From NCBI GenBank assembly GCA_030323885.1, contig CM059197.1, forward strand, positions 33,621,884-33,685,883: a stretch of DNA of 64,000 bases, in the 5' to 3' direction. A program made the translations under genes and the position numbers. The DNA is from Branchipolynoe longqiensis. Lineage: Eukaryota > Annelida > Polychaeta > Phyllodocida > Polynoidae. A model generated the notes under the pieces. The model was not told where the DNA came from, ran no database searches, and saw nothing but the letters and a program-made list of their open reading frames with translations. Below are positions 55,527 to 64,000 of the stretch, piece after piece (position 1 is the stretch's first letter; every line of letters starts with the position of its first letter).

Positions 55527-55610
55527 AATATAATGATAATTATATATGTATATATGCATATATATGTATGTGTATAGCTATATGTGTATATATATATATG
55601 CAGACATATG
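55132..55610. other. G-rich and TA-rich simple sequence around unique DNA
   Basis: G runs at 55143-55175 and 55296-55308, and TA-rich sequence at 55490-55605. No gene was recognised. Confidence 0.6.
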
Positions 55611-56235
55611 CAGTAAAACCTCTCTAACCGACCTCCGTCACAGACAGACTACTCCCCTATATCGATTGCTTTATTTGGGTCCAAAATGATCACCCATACA
55701 ATACCATTGTAATGATTTTTTTTTAAACCTCCCCAAACCGACTACGTTAAGGCCCTGTCACATTACGGCGTATGGCGGGAGCGTATTGAAAACCTACGTA
55801 GGTCCTGCGCGTGCCGGCCTATGATGACATTTGGTGACCTTTCGGGTGGTTTTGAGCGTATGTGGAACCTACGAGGAGCGTATGAGGAGCGTATGGGAGC
55901 GTGCTGTGACATTTTTTGACAGTATGGGCCATACGCCCTCATAGGTCGAGTTTTTTTGAGCATGCACAACAAAATTTGGACGGACGGATTTATGAAAGCG
56001 TATGGCGGCGTATGCCTCATACGCTTCACATAAGCCGGCATCTGGCGGCGTATGAGTAGCGTATGAGTAGCGTATGCGTAGCGTATGAGTAGCGTATACG
56101 GCGTATGCCGACGTATATGACGTAACGCGCCTATGCCGCCATACGCTCCCGCAAAAAACCCTAATGTGACAGCCCCTTTACTAAATGCACAATTTAAAGT
56201 CGGTCCCATGGTCGGTCTATTTAGAGAGGTTTTAC
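55611..56235. mobile_element. pogo/Tigger-like MITE split by Harbinger-like MITE P5
   Basis: CAGTAAAACCTCTCTAACCG opens the element and GGTCTATTTAGAGAGGTTTT closes it. P5 (55750-56177) sits inside with its TTA duplication, so P5 is the younger insertion. Confidence 0.78.
55750..56177. mobile_element. Harbinger-like MITE P5 (GCGTATGAGTA interior)
   Basis: Ends are AGGCCCTGTCACATTACGGC and AATGTGACAGCCCCT, flanked exactly by TTA at 55747-55749 and 56178-56180. The interior is GCGTATGAGTA repeats (56047-56100) and related GAGCGTATG words. The core TTTTTTGAGCATGCACAACA is at about 55952-55971. Confidence 0.8.
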
Positions 56236-56884
56236 TATATATTCATATATATATATGTACATGCATATATACATGTATATGCACACACATACACACACAA
56301 TCTTTAGTAAATGTGTGGTTATCCTAATTAAAATACAAAGATGTTTAAGATATATTTATCAGTAAGAATAGAGCTGTACTTTTGAAACCCAAAACAATTG
56401 AGTGCGTAGAATTAAAAAATTACACGATGTCCTCGAAAAGTCATGGAATTGTTATGGAATGTTACTCGTCTCTGGAACTTAGTGGAGGTAAAAATCTTGA
56501 TGTATCTTCCAAGTTAGTTCCAAGATATGAGTAATAATTACTGGCCTTCAGCACTGACATTATATATGTGTATATATGGATATATATTCATACATATATG
56601 CATATATACATCTGTGTATATATACATATTTATATACATATGAACTATGGCATATATGTACAAACAAATGTATATATACTTATATATGTATATAGATTTA
56701 TATATATATATATATATATATACATATGTATATATAATGTGTACATATAGATGTACATGTATGTACAAATATATACTTTTATCTAGGTACACATATATCC
56801 ATATAAGTATGTATATGAATTGATATATGCTATATATGTATATATTCATATATATATATTCATATATATATATATATACATACA
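56230..56884. repeat. TA-rich microsatellites
   Basis: TATATACATATATA repeats at 56236-56300 and 56560-56884. 56300-56560 is unique. Confidence 0.88.
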
Positions 56885-57078
56885 TACAGTAAAACCTCTC
56901 TAACCGACCACCTCCACAGATCGATCACTCCCCTATATCGATCGCTTTATTTGGGTTCCAAACGATCGCCCATACAATACCATCATAACGATAAAAAAAA
57001 CTCACTAAGCCAGCCACCTCCCCAAATGGACCATTTAAAGTCAGTCCCATGTTCGGTCGATTTAGAGAGGTTTCACTG
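56885..57078. mobile_element. pogo/Tigger-like MITE, complete copy
   Basis: Ends CAGTAAAACCTCTCTAACCG and TAGAGAGGTTTCACTG, TA on the left side. Same family as 42774-42951. Confidence 0.75.
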
Positions 57079-57417
57079 CATGTATGAATGTGGTCTAATT
57101 GCAAATCGGACAATTCTATTTATATTTGGGTATTTAGAAGAAAAGCAATCCTCACACACTTCCTTTATCACTATTATGCAAATCATGGTCATGTTTTAAC
57201 GATATCTCACGACTAGTTACCTCGAAGTGCGCTTGTATTTTTGCTAACCATGTCAGACATATTTCAGGCCATGCCGTGTTCCACCTGTTGCCTAAAACTA
57301 GTACAAGATGGCTAATGTGCCGCTGAGGGAAGGTGAATTCAAAGTGGTGTATTTAACATGCATCCTCCATGACGGAGCTCGTTGTTATCTGTACAACTAA
57401 CTACTAGTGATACGCGT

Positions 57418-57458
<41 letters not shown>

Positions 57459-57895
57459 ACGGCCACCCACACCGCGCTGGTGCCAAGCGTCATTTTGTCC
57501 AAACTGCATAAAGATGCTTCAGATGTATTTATGCTGTTGCCATGCCAACACTATCTTCACCGTCGATTGCAAACTGGTCCCCAACATGGAGGCACTTTTT
57601 GGCGACGTATCCAATGGATGGACCGTTTGTAGCGCAGCGACTATATCTTAGTCTTACTGGTTCTACTGACAACAAAGACTTTTAATTGGTGTAAAGCAGT
57701 TAAGTATGTCAGAGTAAAAGAAGGGGATTCAGCCGCCCTGCATGAAAAGGAGACGAGGTTCAAGCCTTGGTTGGGTTGTACATACTCTCGGCCAGGTGGC
57801 TGCTACACTGGTCCCATATAGCTGTGTACTGCTAGGTACAGTCACCATCTGTGGGGAGTGACACAGTTGGCAGGGAACTGTACTAAGATGGGTCT
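57079..57895. other. Unique flank with GGTGGGC repeat
   Basis: (GGTGGGC)n at 57419-57460. Small open frames near 57382-57651 have no recognisable domain. I cannot support a gene here. Confidence 0.5.
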
Positions 57896-58017
57896 ACTTG
57901 TACATATTTGTTAGCAACTGTTTATATGCGTATATATACATATATGTATATATATATAAATATATATATACACATATATATATATTATTCATATATATGC
58001 ATATATATACGTACATA

Positions 58018-58484
58018 TATGGGTCAGGATCACGAAAATAGGCCAATTGGTGGAAGTTGTCGGCGTCGAGCATGGATGTCGGCGTCAATCGGTATAATTA
58101 TAATTTAGCATTGACAGAGGTGTTGGAAAGTCTTTAAATTTATCCTGAATCTAAAGCTCGAGAAAATACAACAACCTTATTTGTTTCTAGGATAATTTAA
58201 TATAAAACAAAGAAATGCATGAGACTTGCGACGCCGACATCTGTTAAAGTTGTCGGCATCGATCATTGGATGTTGGCATCGATCGGTATAATTATAGGTT
58301 AGCATTGACAGAGATGTTGGAAAGTCCTTAAATTGATACTGAATGTAAAGGTCGAGAAAATACAACAACCTTATTTGTTTCTATTGGGTGAAACAAAGAA
58401 ATGCACTACACTTTTAAGAATTACGACACCGACATCTTCACTTGACCACTGATTGGCCCGTTTTCGTGAGGCTGACTCATATAT
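58018..58484. mobile_element. MITE with GGGTCAG...CACGAAAA ends and a duplicated interior
   Basis: The left end ATGGGTCAGGATCACGAAAA then TAGGCCAATTGGTGG is matched by the inverted right end CCACTGATTGGCCCGTTTTC then GTGAGGCTGACTCAT. The interior has two tandem units of about 190 bases starting near 58058 and 58248 (TGTTGGAAAGTC, GAGAAAATACAACAACCTTA). TA-rich microsatellite lies outside both ends. Confidence 0.75.
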
Positions 58485-58547
58485 AGATATATAGAGATAT
58501 ATATATATACATTATATAGCACACGTATATACATATATATGCATATG

Positions 58548-58585
<38 letters not shown>

Positions 58586-59070
58586 TATAATTCTATATTT
58601 AGTTCCTGTGAGGAGACAACCGAGGAATGTTTACAACTGTTGTTGTGTATCAAACAAACAACATCATTATGCACAGACTTTCCGAATTTAGTAAATTGTC
58701 CATAAAGTAGCAAAAGTTATCATGTTATTTTATCTGATGTCAACTTTTGTACTGGAAAATTTCAAAAACCATCGAAACTGAAGGGTGGTAATGCCGTATC
58801 ACATTGATAGTGCTTAGCACCCGATTGAATGGTATGTATCCTATCATGTCCATCAGATTGTTGGGTTTAATTGACATATTAATAATATTCTTCCTTGCCA
58901 GAGTTTCCATTACTCCAACCCTGAAGGTGTCGTCCATGATGTTTACAAAGAGGTGTCATTAGATTACTGTGGCGTTTGTTATATCATGTATATTAAAGTA
59001 AAGAGAGAGAGAGAAGGGGCGGAATAAGCTGTTCAAATTTAATTAGGTTTCCACAAATATGCCATTGTCT
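58485..59070. other. TA microsatellite then unique sequence
   Basis: TATATACACATATAT repeats to about 58590. The rest shows nothing recognisable apart from a (GA)n run at 59000-59015. Confidence 0.6.
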
Positions 59071-59071
59071 A

Positions 59072-59304
59072 CAGGGGCATAGCTAGGCATATGTGCGTAT
59101 GCCAAAACGTCCACATCGTTTTGTCAACAACAACAACAACAACAAAAATAATAAAGAGAGAGAGAGAGGAGGCATGTAGTAGTCCGGAGTGTCGAAAACT
59201 CAAGTCTAAAATGTGTAAAATCCGCCAGCTTAAGCTTAAGCGGCCCCCTAAACCCCCTGCCGAAATTAGGAGTACACATCATTAAAGGTATAGCTACGCT
59301 CCTG
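59072..59304. mobile_element. hAT-like MITE (CAGGGGCATAGCTAGG ends)
   Basis: Left end CAGGGGCATAGCTAGGCATA. The right end, read inverted, is CAGGAGCGTAGCTATACC. GTCTA flanks both sides (59066-59070, one base before the left end, and 59305-59309). The interior has (CAA)n and (GA)n runs. Such ends are common among hAT-type elements. Confidence 0.65.
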
Positions 59305-59619
59305 GTCTATAAGTATAACCATGCAAAGCAAACTCAGCAAGAGTAGCTAATCTACCAAGTCCAGTTTTGTGTCAGATGTTTAAAGTTGAAGGTTGACAAA
59401 ACGATAGAAAAACCACCTGGTTTTATCTCTGCCGTTTCATGTAAAAATACAGATGTTATATATTAGATCCGTAAACTATGCAAAATATACAAAAACAATT
59501 ATAATAAAAGCTCTCATTATCCTGCCACCAACCATTCGTCCCAAACACAAATATCCACTGGTCCCTTAATCAAACATCACGTCCTCACGTGGACTGTTAC
59601 TGTTAGTTCAGCACCAACG

Positions 59620-59712
59620 CCACCAAATGTCAGCAGCGAGCTCTAGTTAGCCAGTTCTCCACCAGATGTCGGCAGCGAGCTCTAGTTAGTCGCTGCTCCA
59701 CCAGATGTCGCC
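59620..59712. repeat. 39-bp tandem repeat containing CTCF-like sites
   Basis: CCACCAAATGTCAGC (59620), CCACCAGATGTCGGC (59659) and CCACCAGATGTCGCC (59698) are spaced exactly 39 bases apart, with GAGCTCTAGTTAG between. Each is close to the CTCF consensus CCASYAGRKGGCRSY; the second and third differ from it by one base, T for G. Confidence 0.6.
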
Positions 59713-59950
59713 AATGGGCAAGCGGAACCAGTGGAAGGACGCTTTCCTTCTCATGCCCGCTGGACATATTGTGAGTTTGAGACACTCCTTGAACCCAACT
59801 GGACCTGAAGTAGACTTGCCACAGGAGCCACGCACTATTGTTTACAGGTCTATTAGGTTCCCGACATGGCTTCAGCTAAATGTCCGCCGGGCATGAAACA
59901 TGCTCTCCTTGCATTCTAGGCCTATAATTGATCCGATTTCTCTGTGACCT
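59705..59950. other. Unassigned open frame
   Basis: An ATG in the third 39-bp unit opens 63 codons of non-repetitive sequence (MSPMGKRNQWKDAFLLMPAG onwards). I recognise no family. Without splice context it is more likely chance or a repeat remnant than a gene. Confidence 0.25.
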
Positions 59951-59953
59951 TAA

Positions 59954-60300
59954 AGCTGCATAGTCCGATGAAAATATCAAATTTTCAAAACCAAAACAAT
60001 TACCTAGTTTTGATTCTACATATCGAACTTAGATACTGGTGCGATTATTAAATATTTGTCATCACATAGAATGGAATAATGATGCAATTTAATAGAACGT
60101 GTTACTGCAGATGCCTATGGTGTTAGAGTTTTGGCGTGCTTGCCAAAATAATTTTGGCATGTTTGTACTTCAAATATCTCAAAAGGTAGCCATTTAAAAT
60201 AAAAGTTACTTCAAACGAAAGTAAGGTAGATTATACCGATCAACCTTATATATCTAGCTCAGAAAATGATAGAAACTCAAAACCATCGGACTATGCACCT
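59954..60300. mobile_element. TTAA-flanked MITE, copy M4
   Basis: 347 bases, ends AGCTGCATAGTCCGATGAAA and CATCGGACTATGCACCT, TTAA at 59950-59953 and 60301-60304. The flanks also match as an inverted repeat for four more bases (GACC / GGTC). Confidence 0.8.
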
Positions 60301-60304
60301 TTAA

Positions 60305-62140
60305 GGTCACCCATATCCCTGCTAGTACTACAGGGTCATCGGATTTGTCTGATTAATCTTTTTAATTTTAATTGAGTAAGTATGCATGTGTCCATTGAAA
60401 GACTTTGCCAGATACATATACCACTGCACGACTTATTAATTAATGTGTCTCAAATGTCATAGTGTACATGGGGAATGGTGCTTCTGTCACAGACAGGGAC
60501 ACACTTTAGAGAGATGCAACAAAAGCAATAGATATGGTAAAATTATCTGTAAAAAAATATATATATAAAATAAAAATTACAAAATGCTAAAAAGGTATTT
60601 TAATTTGAAACATCAACAAAGAAATCAATCCAAAAGGCGTCAATTTAACAAACAAACAAGAAAAGGGGACCGTAACGTGTCCACTATTACTTATGTATAA
60701 GCGTAGATCTATGTATAACCGTAGATCTATGTACATAGCCAACACAAATATTGGAGAAGGTTTAATTTCTTAGTTGATAATGTGATAAACTAGCCTTTAT
60801 TTGATACCTGGACTGGGTCCATATATCTGTCTATGTATATAAGTTTGTACCTTGCATGTATAACGAAGAGACTACGCGTGTATTATTAGGCGGTAATTTC
60901 TGCAAACAACTGCCTACAGAACACCAACAAACCATTACATGCAGATGCTGGCATAATGGCTGACAACGTGGGTTATATTGGAACTCCAGGGGCCCAGTTG
61001 TCATAATGTAGGGGTGGTGGGGATGTATGAGGGTGGTGGAGAGGGGGGGGGGAGAGTAGCTTCGGTGTCTAGTTCTGGCAATATACGTCCAGCGTCGTTT
61101 CTACATTATTTCTGTTTAAAAGTATCATTTATGTCTCAAGGTGGGAATGACATAGAAGAGTTGGCAAGTACAGCAATGGCAGTGGTTGCATACTGCCAGA
61201 GCCGTGTTATACAGACACCACAGTTGCTATGGCAAAGCCACCCTGGGTGAAGTCATGTAATAGTGCCAATAAAGGAACGTCTGGGATTATGGAGTAATTA
61301 TTGCTTAATCGGATCCGACCGGGACAGCACATGTACTACTGAGTAAGTTAACTTATATATATATATGTTATAAATATATACATAGCTATGGGTATAGACT
61401 AATAAAACATGCCCATTCCTGTCGTTATCTATATATGATACTTGTATATCAATCATATAGTGGTGATGAAGATGATGACATTTAAAGAAATCAACCTTTG
61501 TGATTTCTACCTCTGTACAATGTCCTGTTTATGTACATGGGTGTACTAAGATATATGTGTATTATATGGTTCTTGACACCAAAACTGTAATAAATAAAAC
61601 ATTTGATTGCCATCAAAGGTTTTTGTGCATTATTTGCTTTTATCCATTAAATAGTTTCCTTTTACATTCCCCCCTTTTCTTCCATGATAATTTGAGGTCG
61701 GTTCTTTTTGTGAATGATGGATTTAAATTAAAAAGCAATAATTAAATTGTAACCATATTCTTTAAAATTAACTATGCAACATCCATCGATGACATCATTT
61801 TAACCTATATCTGCAGCATCATTTTACCACAGACACAGTCAAGCCAAAAACATTGTGTCGTACAAGAAAAAAAGTTGAACAAAGATTTGGGTAGATGCAT
61901 GGTGTCGATTTGCAAATTGTCATGTTTCACTTTAGCACAAAATCAAATAAACATGTTTCGGATACATTTTATGGGATAGATTAAATACATTTAGTATTGC
62001 TAACAGACTTAATACATAGAGTCAACAATAACTATTTGACTTAGTACCCCTAAAAAAAGCAAAATCAATAACAATGTAATGTGGAAATCAACCATGTGGT
62101 ACACAGTTTCTGAGAATGTCCTATTTACATAAACCTACAT
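60305..62140. other. Unique AT-rich flank
   Basis: No recognisable exon or transposon. A frame at 60978-61250 ends shortly before an AATAAA at about 61268, but the encoded peptide has no recognisable domain and the start region is a G-rich run. An AATAAA also occurs near 61590. TA-rich bits at 61350-61380. Confidence 0.45.
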
Positions 62141-62500
62141 GTATATGGATATATATACATATGTGTACATATACATATATATGCATATATATATAATATA
62201 TACATGCATACACATATATACGCATATACAGTAAAAACTCTCTAACCGACCACCTCCAGCGAAGGATACTACCAGACATAAGTTCCCTTTTCTATATGTA
62301 TTTTATTATCTACTGTGTACTAGTCCAGGGGCTAGTTCCTACTTTGGCCACACCGGCGCCACTTGTGAATTGCTCCTAGCCACGCTGCGTCCGGTCACTA
62401 CGGCCTGACTGACCTGCGCGGACAGTCAGATTTAAATATATATATATACATTAAATATATATATGCATATTTATATAATATACATATATTCTTCATTGAT
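62141..62500. repeat. TA microsatellites, pogo-like MITE end and GGCGCC repeat
   Basis: TA-rich at 62148-62228 and 62440-62480. 62229-62262 is only the left end of the CAGTAAAA MITE. The dispersed TTGGCCACACCGGCGCCACT phrase at about 62344 is shared with 45965. Confidence 0.65.
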
Positions 62501-62654
62501 TCTGTCACACCCAACCCAATAACGTACATAATACACACTATTGGCACTCATTTTTATCTTTATTATCTCTCACATCAATTGGCCACAACATGAAAGCTAA
62601 ATATTGATATTGAAATGAAAGGTTTCTTTGAAATACCAATTTCAAATAGACTAC

Positions 62655-63055
62655 CGCAAGTGGTACAGTTTCTGAGAACGACCCATATATATACATATGT
62701 ATCTATATATGTATCTATATATGTATGTGACATGTTTATGGCATATATATATATATATGTACATATATGTATATATATGTATATATATATATGTATATAT
62801 ATATGTGTATATATGCATACATATGTATATATATATATTCCGGTCGCAAGTGACAGTAGTAGCGGCGGAAGTATGGTCAGGCGGTGGTGGAGCCACTGGT
62901 ACCCGTATGAGTAGGAAGCAAATAGATGCAGGAAGCCCATTGGCCAATAATATAATATCGGAATAACATAATACAGTGTAATAAAGACATAGAAATTCCC
63001 TTACGCGGCTTTATACTCGCATAATGCTTATACATCACATATATATATTAGCAAT
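62655..63055. repeat. TA microsatellite and dispersed repeat fragment
   Basis: TATATGTATATATATG runs at 62684-62840. 62995-63055 carries CTTTATACTCGCATAATGCT and CATCACATATATATTA, the fourth copy of that dispersed sequence. 62655-62683 (TAC-AGTTTCTGAGAACGACCC) repeats a phrase seen near 62099 in the same orientation. Confidence 0.7.
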
Positions 63056-63074
63056 ACAGTCAGATCATAGCAGA

Positions 63075-63480
63075 CCTGGGAGATCGGGGGATCCCAACCC
63101 ATGGGTTCATGGGTTCGAACCCTGGTCGAGTCAAAACAATGACTTAAATATTGATACTTGTTGCTTCCGAGCCTGGGGCTCGGCATTAATAGAATAGGGC
63201 AAGTACTGGTTGGATCAGTGTCAGGATAATGTGACTGAGTAGGATATCAGGTCATGGTGCCGGCAGCCTAGTCTTCCAGTGGGGCAGCACTATAAAGTAT
63301 TCATGAGTGCGCACTGCCACAAGTCGGTGCCCCTCCTGATATGACCTTAGATGTTGCTAGGACATAAAACAACAACAAACAAACCCAGTGGGGAAGCACA
63401 ATAAAGTCGCCATGAGTGAGCACTGTCACAAGTCGGTACCCGTCCTAATATGACATTAGATGTTGCTAGGACGTAAAACA
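63075..63480 (+). mobile_element. Two consecutive SINE family 1 copies
   Basis: The first copy, about 63075-63375, has a head with GGGTTCGAACCCTGGTCGAG and the full body to GACCTTAGATGTTGCTAGGA. The second, about 63386-63480, contains only the 3' half (CCAGTGGGGAAGCACAATAA to GCTAGGACGTAAAACATC). Confidence 0.8.
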
Positions 63481-63744
63481 TCAAGAAGCAAACAAATCAG
63501 AGCAGACCCATTTGTATTAACACTGCAGAAGAGGTGAAAGCCATTAGGTATTCGGTAGGTGCTTGTCTATATTTGATATTTTTTAAACATCCCTCGGTTT
63601 ATAGTTGTCGCCCCTAACACTAGGTGTCAGCACTGCGCTTTCGTTCTGCCATATTTAACAGTTCTCCAATGGGCGGCAACAGTCCGATCGAAAGCAAGGC
63701 TTTGGCAGTCTTTGCTCAATGGCACCACGTACCATGTAGAAATA

Positions 63745-63905
63745 AAGTATCAGGATAATGTTACTGAATGGGATATTAGACCATCGTGCTGGTGGCCTGG
63801 GCTCCCAATTGGGGCAGCCCTATAAAGTCACCATGAGTGCACACTGTCACAAGTCGGTATTCATCCTCATATGACCTTAGATGTTGTCAGGACATAAAAC
63901 CCAAA
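63745..63905 (+). mobile_element. SINE family 1 3' half
   Basis: From AGTATCAGGATAATGTTACT through GGGGCAGCCCTATAAAGTCA to GACCTTAGATGTTGTCAGGA. The head is missing. The last 95 bases of the window are unassigned. Confidence 0.75.
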
Positions 63906-64000
63906 TAGAGAGGGGAAGAGGTTGGTAGATAACACCAGGGAATGCACAGGCCAGGGCCCGTATGCATGGAGCAGTGTTAGCGGCGTGTGGGGTTAAGTCT

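Noticed and set aside
57309..57390. Short ATG frame starting MANVPLREGEFKVVY
   Set aside because: Only about 25 codons, with no donor site or recognisable family.
60978..61250. 90-residue frame followed by AATAAA
   Set aside because: The N-terminal half lies in a G-rich run and the rest has no recognisable domain; chance is more likely.

Overview
The window is eukaryotic nuclear DNA from an animal, most likely a marine invertebrate. It is AT-rich, dense in transposons and satellites, and carries one recognisable protein gene. Several SINE families are present, one with a tail (about 19740-19797) that I associate from memory with molluscs and other lophotrochozoans. I therefore lean towards a lophotrochozoan, with low confidence.

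The gene is the 3' portion of an anosmin-1 (ANOS1, also called KAL1) homologue on the + strand. I traced eleven exons from 18905 to the stop codon at 51425-51427. Their splice phases agree throughout and give one uninterrupted reading frame of 454 codons. They encode three fibronectin type III (FN3) domains, corresponding to domains 2, 3 and 4 of vertebrate anosmin-1. After these comes a short C-terminal tail ending in a hydrophobic stretch that looks like a GPI-anchor signal. The 5' exons (signal peptide, cysteine-rich region, WAP domain, first FN3 domain) were not found, so 1-18904 is probably the 3' part of a very large intron. No further gene was recognised in the 12.5 kb after the gene.

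Layout. 1-18904: presumed intron, with purine or pyrimidine tracts on alternating strands (1-420, 7310-8530, 10540-11210, 16085-16800), minisatellites, SINEs, a foldback element near 4 kb and two nested MITEs near 14-15 kb. 18905-24652: first three exons of FN3-2. 24653-33304: an 8.7 kb intron with SINEs and long GC-rich satellites. 33305-41206: last exon of FN3-2 and first exon of FN3-3, separated by a 7.7 kb intron. 41207-51427: the remaining exons, with satellite arrays running almost up to several splice acceptors. 51428-64000: 3' flank made of MITEs, SINEs and TA-rich microsatellites, with a 39-bp repeat resembling CTCF sites near 59.6 kb.

The most interesting non-coding signal is a set of six MITEs. 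They share PIF/Harbinger-like ends (CCCTGTCACA type), mostly 3-bp TTA or TAA target duplications, and a central palindrome around CATG. Their interiors are built from different short tandem motifs. Several are nested inside other MITE families, so the order of insertion can be read. I had no searches available; protein comparisons rest on remembered family features.
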